A stretch of DNA of 13,032 nucleotides from Betaproteobacteria bacterium (GCA_005883655.1 VBDA01000038.1:1-13032); one strand, 5' to 3'; positions 1-11,431 are shown, numbered from the stretch's first letter. Notes: generated from the letters alone by a model not told the origin. Program-made: numbers and translations.

Positions 1-2369
1 GTCGGTCTTGGCCAGCACCATCGCCATGTTCGACATGACGCTCTTGAAAAACGGCCAGCGCGCGTACATTTCGGAAAGCAATGACAATCGCGCGCGATCG
101 GTCGCGAGCCAGGCGTCGACTGCGCTACCGAAGCCGTACCAACCCGGCAGCATCAAGCGGCATTGCCCCCAGCTGAACACCCAGGGTATGGCCCGCAAGT
201 CCTCGATCTCCGACGACGCGGTGCGCGATGCCGGCCGGCTGCCGATATTGAGCTCGGCGATCTCGGCGATCGGCGTCGCAGCGCGGAAATAAGCGACGAA
301 TTCGGGTGTGGCGTAGACCAGCGCGCGATAGGCAGGAAGCGCGTGCGCTGCACCGATCTGCTCGGTGTCGAGCAGGCTCGCTTCCAAGGTCGCCGCGACC
401 AGCGTTTCGAGATTGCGGCGGCCGAGGTCGGGATCGGAATACTTGCTGGCGATGATTTCGCCCTGCTCGGTGATGCGCAGTCCGCCGGTGACGCTGCCGG
501 CGGGCTGAGCCAGGATCGCCTCGTAGCTCGGGCCGCCGCCGCGTCCCACCGTTCCTCCTCGGCCATGAAACAAGCGCAACTTGACGCGCGAGTCGCGAAA
601 CGCGCCGACCAGCGCCAGCTCGGCGCGATAAAGGGCCCAGTTGGCAGCGAGGTAGCCGCCGTCCTTGTTGCTGTCCGAATAGCCGAGCATCACTTCCTGC
701 CAGTCGCCGCGGCCCGCCAGCCACGCGCGGTAGCAGGGCAAGGCAAACGCGGCACACATGATGTCGGCCGAACGCTCCAGATCGTCGATTGTCTCGAACA
801 ACGGACTGATGTTGAGCGCCAGCGTCTCGCCGCGTAGAAGGCCGGCTTCCTTCAGCAGAACGCCGACCTCGAGCAGATCGCTGACCGAGGCACATTTGGA
901 GATGACGTAATTGGATAGCGCCTCCGCACCGAAGCGCGCGTGAATATCCGCCGCCGCACGCAGGATCGCGAGCTCGGACGCGGTGCGCGGCGAATATTCC
1001 AGGTGCGGCGAAAACAGCAAGCGAGGCCCGCCGAGCTCATTCACCAGCAACGCGATGCGTTCCGCCTCGGCAAGCGTAGCGTAGTCGTCGGCGACGCCGG
1101 CACGCGCGAGAAGCTCGCCGACCACGGCTTCGTGTATGTCGGCGTTCTGACGCAGATCGAGCACCGCGAGGTGAAATCCGAAAACCTCGACGGCGCGGAT
1201 CAGCGGATCGAGCCGGCCGGGGGAAATGAGCTGCGCGCCGTGCGTGGCGAGCGAGGTCCGAATGATCGACAGATCGGCCACCAGCTCCGCCGGCGTGGCA
1301 TAAGGCTCGAGCTCGGCCTTGGGTGTGAGTGGCGGAACATACTGGGCAAGCGAGCGCGCCGTCGCGGCGATACGTGCGTAGACGCCGATCAAGGCCTGCC
1401 GATACGGCTCGTCCCTGCGGTGCGGATTGATGTCGTGTCCCGCATGCGCCAGCGCCAGCAGCTCTGCGGTCGGCGTCACCAGTTGCGTCGACAACGATAG
1501 CTCGGCGCCGAGACGGTGCACTTCATCAAGGTAGTGTTCGAAGGCCACGCAGGCCTGCGCTCGAATCGCATGCTGCAGTGTCTCGGCGACCACGTTGGGA
1601 TTGCCGTCGCGATCGCCCCCGATCCACGAGCCCATGAGGAGGAACGACGGCACGGCGACGTCCTCGCCGCATTCCTGCGCGCAGCGCGCTTCGACTCCCG
1701 CGTAGAGCCGCGGGATCTCGTCGAAGAACGTCTGACGATAGTAGGCGATGCCGTTGTCGATTTCGTCCTTCACTTCGAGCTTCGACAGCCGCAGCATCGC
1801 GGTCTGCCAGTGTCCAAGCCCTCCGATTCGTCGGGCGTCAGAACGACGCGGTCACGCCACTGCAGCAGGCGCGCGATCTCGCGCTCGCTATCGAGAATGC
1901 TCCTCCGCTGCACCTCGGTGGGATGCGCGGTCAGCACCGGGCTTACCAGCGCATCGTCGAACCAGCGCGCGAGCACGTCGCCACTGATCCGCGCCTGCGC
2001 AACCCGCTCGAGCGCGTGCAGAAGACTCCCGATCTGTGGCGCGGAGCCGGCCAACGCATGGGCGCGCCGGCGTCGGTTCTGATGCACGTCCTCGGCGATA
2101 TTGACCAGGTGCGAGAAATACGAAAACGCGCGGACGACGTCGAGTGCCTGGGCGATCGGAAGCTCGTTGAGCAGCGTATCGAGCTCGCGTTTGACGGCGG
2201 GGGCATGGTCTGCTCCCGCACGTCGAAACGCGATAGCGGTCTGGCGGATCGCTTCGATACACTCGAAGCCCTGCTCACCTGTCTGCGCGCGCAATACGTC
2301 ACCCAGAATGCGGCCAAGGAGGCGCGTATCTTCCTTGAGGGGAAGGTCTTTATCGGTCGCGGTGTCCAT
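1..2369 (-). pseudogene. ppc: Phosphoenolpyruvate carboxylase, frameshifted and 3'-partial
   Basis: PEP carboxylase adds bicarbonate to PEP to give oxaloacetate, a cytoplasmic anaplerotic step. The N-terminal frame (ATG at 2369, no clear Shine-Dalgarno) runs to a stop at 1770. It is PEPC-like through LTPDESEGL (residue 185, near 1815) and carries the catalytic-His motif VLTAHPTE (His149). The match then continues one frame over, from WQTAMLRLSKLEV (from 1809) to the window edge, with no stop. That part contains GGDRDGNP, VFGFHLAVLDLRQ, the arginine/glycine loop HGRGGTVGRGGGP, LRITEQGE and GSRPASR. Homologues, as I recall them, have about 15 residues between the LTP-E motif and WQT; here there are about six. 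The lesion therefore looks like a 3n+1 base deletion, perhaps 25 or 28 bases. Catalytic motifs fall on both sides, so neither fragment should work alone. About 130 C-terminal residues lie outside the window. The family call is secure. Whether the break is biological or an assembly error is open. Confidence 0.9.
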
Positions 2370-2381
2370 GGCTCAAGATGC

Positions 2382-2409
2382 TGGCACTTGATTGGCAACT
2401 GAATTGGCA
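2382..2409 (-). repeat. Three phased TGCCA direct repeats before ppc
   Basis: On the minus strand TGCCA occurs three times just before the ppc start, at 2405-2409, 2393-2397 and 2382-2386. The steps are 12 and 11 bases, about one helical turn. Two copies extend to TGCCAAT. This could be a binding site for a repeat-reading regulator or chance. No known operator is recognised. Confidence 0.35.
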
Positions 2410-2462
2410 GCTGCGTTGACAACCACCCACGCCTGCGTACCCCCGGGAACGCAAACCGCTGC

Positions 2463-2493
2463 ACTCGATTGTAGCGAGTTTGCGTAGACTCGC
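2463..2493 (-). promoter_or_regulatory. Possible ppc -10 element between inverted half-sites
   Basis: On the minus strand TACAAT (2473-2468) matches the sigma-70 -10 consensus at five of six bases and would give a leader of about 90 bases before the ppc ATG. It is flanked by ACTCG (2479-2475) and CGAGT (2467-2463), an inverted repeat. A further CGAGT lies upstream (2492-2488) and could pair with the ACTCG instead. No convincing -35 is visible at 16-18 bases. The arrangement resembles an operator over a promoter, but that is inference. Confidence 0.3.
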
Positions 2494-2526
2494 CGCGATC
2501 GCTTGCGCTTGCACCGGCGCAGTACA

Positions 2527-3618
2527 TTATTGTCCTGTAAAAGCTCGCTTGACCTCCTGAGACAGCCTCCACACCGCGGACGCGTACAAGCGGCTCCGGT
2601 TGTACCGCGTCAGCACGTACCAGTTGTTGAATACCATCCAATAGCTGGGCTCGCCCTCCTCTTCGAGCATCAGGACGCCCACCGGGTCAGACCCTGGAGA
2701 TTCGGGGATGCCGGTGGCCATTTCACGAATGCCGGTGGCAGATTCACCAATGTCTGTAGCATTGACGCCGTCAAGCTGCCACGATTCCAGCGTCCGCCTG
2801 TCGGAGATGCCGCCATCGAGCATGCGTTCGACCTCTTCGCGCTTGTCGACATCGATGCTCGCCGGCTTCATGACGGATTCGCCTGTTTGCCAACCATGCC
2901 ATGCCAGATAGTTGGCGACGCTGCCAACAGCGTCGTCGACGTCGGCTGCCAGATCGATCTTTCCATCGTTATCGTAGTCGACGGCGTAATCGCGCAAGCT
3001 GCTCGGCATGAACTGTGGCAGCCCTTGCGCGCCGGCGTAGGAGCCTTTGGGCGCAAGTGGAGAAATCTTCTGTTCACGCGCTTGCAACAAGAACTGCTTG
3101 AGCTCATTGCGAAAATATTCGGCGCGCCGCGGATCGTCGAACGCGAGCGTCGTCAAGGCGTCAGCAACCCGGTAGGAACCGGCATTGCGGCCGTAAAACG
3201 TCTCGACTCCGATGATAGCGACGACAATTTCGGCGGGTACGCCGAATTCGTTCTGCGCCCGCTCGAGCGTCGCCGCGTTTGCGCGCCAGAACGCAACACC
3301 ACCGTCGATCCGCGAGGCGCTCAGAAACTGCGGTGCATATTGGTACCATTTCGGCGGCTCGAGCACCGGGCGCGATATCGCGTTGATGACCGATTGCTGA
3401 TAGCGCACCTTGGCAAAGAAGCGCCGCAGCGCGCGTGCGTCGAAGCCGGAATCGGCGACCATCTCGTCGATGAAGGCACTAACGTCCGGACGATCGATAT
3501 AACTCTGTGGAGCAGTCGCCGGCGCCGCAAATGCGGTTGACGCGGCAAGGAATGCGGCAAGCGTAATCACGCGCATCAGCGCTCGTGCGCGCATCGCCTG
3601 TTGCACAATCGTCGTCAT
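2527..3618 (-). CDS. mltB: Lytic murein transglycosylase B
   Basis: MltB cleaves the MurNAc-GlcNAc bond of peptidoglycan, leaving 1,6-anhydro ends, and acts in the periplasm. The 363-residue protein opens with a signal peptide (basic MRARALMR, hydrophobic core, probable cut after AFA near residue 31). It has no lipobox cysteine, so unlike E. coli MltB it is probably soluble. The catalytic Glu139 sits in IGVETFYGR. GAQGLPQFMPSS (196-207) is the substrate-groove motif, and DYDNDGKIDL (214-223) resembles the EF-hand calcium loop of Slt35. The C-terminal NWYVLTRYNRSRLYASAVW is typical of the family. Residues 288-313 are an unusual insert made of a 7-residue repeat plus PGSDP. Start codons at 3618, 3594 and 3576 are all possible; none has a strong ribosome-binding site, and all keep the signal peptide. 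The gene is divergent from pyrD and lies 157 bases upstream of ppc on the same strand. Confidence 0.92.
   Translation of the reverse strand: MTTIVQQAMRARALMRVITLAAFLAASTAFAAPATAPQSYIDRPDVSAFIDEMVADSGFDARALRRFFAKVRYQQSVINAISRPVLEPPKWYQYAPQFLSASRIDGGVAFWRANAATLERAQNEFGVPAEIVVAIIGVETFYGRNAGSYRVADALTTLAFDDPRRAEYFRNELKQFLLQAREQKISPLAPKGSYAGAQGLPQFMPSSLRDYAVDYDNDGKIDLAADVDDAVGSVANYLAWHGWQTGESVMKPASIDVDKREEVERMLDGGISDRRTLESWQLDGVNATDIGESATGIREMATGIPESPGSDPVGVLMLEEEGEPSYWMVFNNWYVLTRYNRSRLYASAVWRLSQEVKRAFTGQ
2684..2761. repeat. Palindrome plus 3 x 21-bp tandem repeat inside mltB
   Basis: Three adjacent 21-base units occupy 2699-2719, 2720-2740 and 2741-2761. Neighbouring units match at 15 of 21 bases, with the core ATGCCGGTGGC best kept between the first two. 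They are in frame and encode ATDIGES, ATGIREM and ATGIPES. Four bases away lies the perfect 11-base palindrome GGGTCAGACCC (2684-2694), also inside the coding region. The block sits in a variable loop of MltB just before the conserved C-terminal segment. Confidence 0.85.
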
Positions 3619-3628
3619 GGGCGACGAA

Positions 3629-3637
3629 TGTTATCAT
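3629..3637 (+). promoter_or_regulatory. Possible extended -10 promoter for pyrD
   Basis: TGTTATCAT fits the extended -10 pattern TGnTATAAT with one mismatch. It lies in the 77-base gap between the divergent mltB and pyrD starts and would give a leader of about 50 bases before the pyrD ATG. No good -35 is present at normal spacing, which extended -10 promoters can tolerate. Confidence 0.35.
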
Positions 3638-3695
3638 CCGGCCCGCCCACGCTGAGCTGCTCGATCGCGCTCAGTCGAATTTTCGCTCTTCATCG

Positions 3696-4745
3696 ATGCT
3701 CTACCCAACTTTCCGTCCGCTGCTGTTCAAGTTCGACCCGGAGACGGCGCACGAGCTCGCGTTTGCGGCGCTCGACCTGGCAACGGCGCTTGGCGTCGCG
3801 CAGAGATTCGCGCCGCAGGCCGCCCCCTCGCCGGTCAAGTTGATGGGACTCTCGTTTCCAAACCGTGTCGGGCTTGCCGCGGGCCTGGACAAGAACGCCG
3901 CTCATATCGATGGCCTGGCGACATTCGGGTTCGGTTTCATCGAATGCGGCACCGTGACTCCTCGAGCGCAGCCTGGCAATCCCAAGCCGCGGATGTTTCG
4001 GGTGCCAAGCGCCGAGGCGCTGATCAACCGCCTCGGGTTCAATAACCACGGCGTCGATCAATTCCTCGCTAACGTCATTCGCTCACGTTTTGGGAGACCA
4101 GGATCGGGTAGCGGGATTCTGGGACTCAACATCGGCAAGAATTTCGACACGCCGAACAACCTCGCCGTGAACGATTACCTCACCTGCCTGCGAGCCGTGT
4201 ACCCCTATGCGAGCTACGTTACGGTAAACATATCATCGCCCAACACCCAGGGATTGCGCGAGCTGCAAACAGGTGCTGCGCTGGAGAATCTTCTGACGAG
4301 CCTCAAAGCCGAGCAGACGAAGCTCGCGCAGAGACATCGAAAATACACGCCGCTGGTCGTGAAGATCAGCCCGGATCTTTCCAAGAACGAGATTCGGCTG
4401 ATCGCGGCGATGCTGATGCACCACAAGATCGACGGTGTGATTGCGACCAATACCACCGTCGATCATCGCAGAATTGCCGGTCAGCCGCATGCCGAAGAAG
4501 AGGGTGGCTTGTCCGGACGACCACTCAGAAGCAAGGCAACGGCGGTGATCGGGGTTCTCGCCGAAGCGCTGGACGGGTCGCTGCCGATCATCGGCGTCGG
4601 CGGCATCATGTCAGGCGCGGACGCGAGAGAAAAAATTGCGGCGGGCGCCGCGCTGGTGCAGATCTATACAGGTCTCATTTACAAGGGGCCCGCACTCGTC
4701 GCCGAGATCGCCGAAGCCCTCGCGTCCGCGGCGCCGGCACTGTGA
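3696..4745 (+). CDS. pyrD: Dihydroorotate dehydrogenase (quinone), class 2
   Basis: PyrD oxidises dihydroorotate to orotate, the fourth step of UMP synthesis. It passes electrons through FMN to membrane quinone at the inner face of the cytoplasmic membrane. The start at 3696 gives 349 residues, beginning MLYPTFRPLLFKFDPETAHE, which matches the class 2 amino-terminal membrane-associating helices. The frame is open further upstream to 3585, but that extension would overlap the mltB start and lacks family character. Visible motifs are GLAAGLDKN (59-67), ECGTVTPRAQPGNPKPR (83-99), the NRLGFNNHG segment (111-119), VNISSPNTQGLR (177-188) with the class 2 catalytic serine, VKISPDL, the TNTT segment, and the FMN phosphate site GVGGIMSGADA. 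No Shine-Dalgarno is evident before the ATG. The gene ends 40 bases from the convergent DUF1631 stop, and that gap has only a 4-bp hairpin without a T-run, so no intrinsic terminator is supported. Confidence 0.96.
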   Translation: MLYPTFRPLLFKFDPETAHELAFAALDLATALGVAQRFAPQAAPSPVKLMGLSFPNRVGLAAGLDKNAAHIDGLATFGFGFIECGTVTPRAQPGNPKPRMFRVPSAEALINRLGFNNHGVDQFLANVIRSRFGRPGSGSGILGLNIGKNFDTPNNLAVNDYLTCLRAVYPYASYVTVNISSPNTQGLRELQTGAALENLLTSLKAEQTKLAQRHRKYTPLVVKISPDLSKNEIRLIAAMLMHHKIDGVIATNTTVDHRRIAGQPHAEEEGGLSGRPLRSKATAVIGVLAEALDGSLPIIGVGGIMSGADAREKIAAGAALVQIYTGLIYKGPALVAEIAEALASAAPAL

Positions 4746-4785
4746 ACTTATACGAAGCCGGCTAGAAGCCGAGGCAGAAGGGGTG

Positions 4786-7200
4786 TCAAGCGGCTTGCGG
4801 CGCCGGTGTGGCGTCGGTGCCGAACTTCTCTTCCAGCTTCGCCATCATGCTGACGAAAGCGCGATCGACCAGGGGCGCGGCTTCGACCAATCGCGCGCGG
4901 TCAGTGCGGAATCGCTCGGCCAGCTCGTCTGCGGTGAGCGACACGGCCTTCTGACCTTGGCGGTTGGTAAACAGATAGGTCCCGCGCAACGGACTGACCC
5001 ACGCCAGCTTGGCAAAGGCGAGGTGACCGTCTTCGCCCTCGAATTCGACCCACATGCCTCGCTCGAGGCTCGCCGCGACTTCGGCGAAGCGATCCTGGAC
5101 CGGCGCGGGCACTGGCTCCGGTTCCGGTGCCAGCGGCGCTGGCGTCATCGCCTGTGCCAGTGCACGCGCCTTGTTTGCCGTCTCGATGTCACCCTTGGCG
5201 GTCGCCTGCTCGGCGGCCACGGTTGCCGCTTCGGCTACTGCCACCGTCGGCAGCGGAGTCGACGCGAGGCTGGGCTTGACCGCCGCGGCATGCGCTTCCA
5301 CCAGGTTCGACATGAAAGTTTCGCGCTCGCCCGGCTCCCAGGCCACGTTGTGGAGACCGCCATGAAGCTGCTTCAGCAGGTTGCGAAGCATCGCCACCAG
5401 CTTCCTGCGGTCCTCGGTCAGCCGTTTGGGCTGAACGCTCCATACCAGATCGTCGAGCGTCGCAAGCGCCGAGTTCCAGGCCTCGCTCTCCTCTCCCTGG
5501 TTGAGATGAATCTGGGTGAGCGTGTTGATCCATTTGTCGCGCAGAAAGGACGCCAGGAAGTTCGGTGCCGGGAATTCGCGCAGACGCCGCTCGATTTCCG
5601 ACCGGGCGACCAGCCGCGCGATTTCATGCTGGTCGCGCTGATTGATTTCGTCGGCGGTCGACTGGATGGTGAGCTCGGCAGTTCTCCCCCCGTCGGCGAG
5701 AAAGGCCTCCAAGTCTTTTCGCAGCTCGTCGAACAAGCCGATGTCGTCGGTGAAGTCATCGAGGACGCGACGAACGATTTGTTCGATCTTGCGATACAAA
5801 GGGTCGTCCTGACCCATCGTCGGCGACGTGCCGATGCCGGCATCCGCCAGCGCGTTGACCAGCAGTCGCGACGGATGCGATTTCTTGGAGAAGAAGGCGC
5901 CGTCGAGCATCGCCGCCTTCAGCACCGGTATCTGCAAGCGGCCGACCAGCGCCTTGATGCTGTCGGGAAGGTCTCGCGTCTCGAAAATGAAATCGAACAG
6001 CATCGCCACCAACTCGATGGTCATCGCCTCGAGCTGGTTGGCGCGTTCGCCGAGCGGCGACTCCTGTATATCGCGCAGGACATTGTGCATGTCCTGCTGG
6101 AGTCCGGTGACATGCAAGGGCACGCCGCCAACATCGAACCCCGTCTCGCCGTGCTGCAGGCGGCCCAGCGCATCGGCCAGTTCGGGCGTGATCAGAATGC
6201 GCTGGCCGCCCATCTGGCCCACTTGGCCCATCTGCGCGCCCGCACCCCCGCCGGCGCCAAAGCCGAAAGCGCCGGCCCGAAAACCCATGCTTAGCGAGGT
6301 CGGCCCAGCGCCGTCCAGCGATGGAACCCGGATACCTCCCGGCGGCAAGCCAGCGCGCATTTTCGCCCCCGAGGACCGCATCGCCATGTTCGCATTGACC
6401 AGGCGCTGCAGCACCGCCATCAGATCGATCTCGGGGGCCGGTCTCGCGTCCTGCTCGCCCTTGCCGTCGCCATGCGCGCGGTCGCCATGCGCGCGGTCGG
6501 CCGCTTGCGAGCGGGTGATCGCTACCCGATGCTTGGGCAAAATCTGCAGGCCTTCGATGTGGCGATTCAGATCCGCATAAATCGCGTTGATATCGCCGAG
6601 CGAGGTCTGGTTGAGCTCCTTCAGGATGGCGAGCTTGATGCGCTCGTCGCCGCCGATGCCATGAAGCGCTTGGGCGAAAGCCTCGACGATGGTGGTCGGG
6701 GCAAGCGGATTGGCGACGGTTTCCAGGTCGGGCCGGCCGAGCAGGTAGCCGATGCCTCGATTGAGCTCCCTCAATTCGGCCTCGCACTGATTCTCCACCA
6801 CGCGGATAATGTTGCTGCAAAGAACCGATTCGTCCATGGCGCTGGTATCGACCAGCGTCAGTTTCTTGACGTCGACTTGCGAAAAATGCTCCTTGGCCTC
6901 GGACCTGCCGCCCATGCGCTCGTCGAGCAGCTTGCGCAGATTGCGTTCGAAATCCGTCATCAGCGTGTTGCGCTGCTTGATCAGGACGGCGCGCGAATCG
7001 AGGCAAAGCATCTGCTCTTCGCGTATACCGGAGCGCTCGGCGCGTGCCATGAGCAGATCCCCGACCCGGTCGAGCAGGGATGTAAACGACAACAGCAGTC
7101 GATGAATGGCCAAGTCCCGGCAATCGCCGAGAATTCTGGCCAGATCTTGCGGCACCTGACGACGGACGGTCCGTTCGCCGGAAGTTGTTGTGGCGGTCAC
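4786..7200 (-). CDS. DUF1631 family protein of unknown function
   Basis: This large soluble protein (804 residues from the GTG at 7200) matches the DUF1631 family of beta- and gammaproteobacteria as I recall it; the function is not established. The N-terminal half is helical and includes SAMDESVLCSNIIRVVE and NPLAPTTIVEAF (about 164-175). A hydrophilic linker with a duplicated DRAHG follows, then a glycine- and methionine-rich linker around residues 305-335. The second helical block contains LLVNALADAG and FLRDKWINTL. Near the end, ERGMWVEFEG...AKLAWVSPLRGTYLFTNRQG (from about 713) reads like a small beta-barrel, possibly PilZ-like, but the usual c-di-GMP residues are not visible. There is no signal peptide or membrane segment. 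The start at 7200 has AAAGGA four bases upstream; an in-frame GTG at 7248 would add 16 non-conserved residues and falls in a perfect hairpin. The gene lies downstream of hrpA on the same strand. Confidence 0.85.
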   Translation of the reverse strand: MTATTTSGERTVRRQVPQDLARILGDCRDLAIHRLLLSFTSLLDRVGDLLMARAERSGIREEQMLCLDSRAVLIKQRNTLMTDFERNLRKLLDERMGGRSEAKEHFSQVDVKKLTLVDTSAMDESVLCSNIIRVVENQCEAELRELNRGIGYLLGRPDLETVANPLAPTTIVEAFAQALHGIGGDERIKLAILKELNQTSLGDINAIYADLNRHIEGLQILPKHRVAITRSQAADRAHGDRAHGDGKGEQDARPAPEIDLMAVLQRLVNANMAMRSSGAKMRAGLPPGGIRVPSLDGAGPTSLSMGFRAGAFGFGAGGGAGAQMGQVGQMGGQRILITPELADALGRLQHGETGFDVGGVPLHVTGLQQDMHNVLRDIQESPLGERANQLEAMTIELVAMLFDFIFETRDLPDSIKALVGRLQIPVLKAAMLDGAFFSKKSHPSRLLVNALADAGIGTSPTMGQDDPLYRKIEQIVRRVLDDFTDDIGLFDELRKDLEAFLADGGRTAELTIQSTADEINQRDQHEIARLVARSEIERRLREFPAPNFLASFLRDKWINTLTQIHLNQGEESEAWNSALATLDDLVWSVQPKRLTEDRRKLVAMLRNLLKQLHGGLHNVAWEPGERETFMSNLVEAHAAAVKPSLASTPLPTVAVAEAATVAAEQATAKGDIETANKARALAQAMTPAPLAPEPEPVPAPVQDRFAEVAASLERGMWVEFEGEDGHLAFAKLAWVSPLRGTYLFTNRQGQKAVSLTADELAERFRTDRARLVEAAPLVDRAFVSMMAKLEEKFGTDATPAPQAA
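6471..6500. repeat. 15-bp tandem duplication in DUF1631 gene
   Basis: Two adjacent 15-base units, 6471-6485 and 6486-6500, differ only at the last base (CATGCGCGCGGTCGC and the same ending in G). They encode a repeated DRAHG/HGDRA in the hydrophilic linker, so copy-number change would keep the frame. Confidence 0.8.
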
Positions 7201-7229
7201 CCTGTCCTTTGCCGGATGTCGGGGGAAAC

Positions 7230-7288
7230 GTGGCGCGGATCGCGCCACCCCTGCCTCACCCCAACCGTTTGCCGAAGGGCCGCTTCGG
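7230..7288 (-). promoter_or_regulatory. Two hairpins in the DUF1631 leader
   Basis: GTGGCGCG (7230-7237) and CGCGCCAC (7241-7248) form a perfect 8-bp stem with a 3-base loop. CCGAAG (7272-7277) and CTTCGG (7283-7288) form a 6-bp stem with a 5-base loop. Both lie between hrpA and the GTG at 7200. On the minus strand the 8-bp stem is followed by GTTTCCCCC, a T-run too short for a standard terminator. The pair could end hrpA transcription weakly or structure the DUF1631 leader. Confidence 0.5.
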
Positions 7289-7307
7289 GCCCAATGATCG
7301 GCAACTT

Positions 7308-7336
7308 ACTGTATCACGCGCGCTTAGAGGCGCCAA
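7308..7336 (-). promoter_or_regulatory. Possible sigma-70 promoter for DUF1631 gene
   Basis: On the minus strand TTGGCG (7336-7331) and TACAGT (7313-7308) are separated by exactly 17 bases. Each hexamer matches consensus at four of six. Transcription would start near 7301, about 100 bases before the GTG at 7200, and the transcript would include both hairpins. It lies just after the hrpA stop, so the gene need not depend on hrpA transcription. Confidence 0.35.
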
Positions 7337-7352
7337 CGTGAAAAATCACTAC

Positions 7353-11354
<4,002 letters not shown>

Positions 11355-11377
11355 GGTAGAAGATGGTTCGGGGCGGC

Positions 11378-11383
11378 ATTCTA
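11378..11383 (-). promoter_or_regulatory. Possible -10 element for hrpA
   Basis: On the minus strand TAGAAT matches TATAAT at five of six bases and lies 24 bases before the ATG at 11354, leaving a leader of about 17 bases. No good -35 is visible. If this is the promoter, the upstream ATG at 11417 cannot be used from it. Confidence 0.3.
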
Positions 11384-11405
11384 TCGCGACCCGACGAGCT
11401 GGGGT

Positions 11406-11411
11406 TATGAT
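11406..11411 (+). promoter_or_regulatory. Possible -10 element for the solute-binding protein gene
   Basis: TATGAT matches TATAAT at five of six bases and would start transcription near 11418, giving a leader of about 26 bases. A good -35 is not seen. Its -35 zone overlaps the hrpA -10 on the other strand. Confidence 0.3.
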
Positions 11412-11431
11412 GGTCATCCTTCCTTTGGTAC

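Noticed and set aside
1805..1825. Programmed ribosomal frameshift in ppc
   Set aside because: There is no slippery heptamer or slow codon at the join, and conserved residues are missing as well, so a deletion fits better.
2503..3540. Plus-strand open frame (345 codons) opposite mltB
   Set aside because: It mirrors a well-supported MltB, has no family features and shows no ribosome-binding site.
3585..3695. Amino-terminal extension of pyrD from the ATG at 3585
   Set aside because: The extra residues overlap the mltB signal-peptide region and do not resemble PyrD, while the 3696 start gives the standard MLYPTFRPLLF opening.
4759..4771. Possible terminator between pyrD and the DUF1631 gene
   Set aside because: The stem is only 4 bp (CGGC/GCCG) and is not followed by a T-run on either strand.
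4636..6294. Long plus-strand open frame (552 codons) opposite the DUF1631 gene
   Set aside because: It runs antisense to a clear family match, overlaps the end of pyrD, and its translation is arginine-rich with no domain. It is a product of GC-rich codon bias.
5756..7123. Second minus-strand frame (455 codons) inside the DUF1631 gene
   Set aside because: Its composition is low-complexity arginine, alanine and glycine, while the other frame on the same strand carries the conserved DUF1631 motifs.
11355..11417. Upstream ATG (11417) as the hrpA start
   Set aside because: It has a good but very close Shine-Dalgarno, so it remains possible. The added 21 residues lack family character, and the 11354 start places Walker A almost where E. 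coli HrpA has it.
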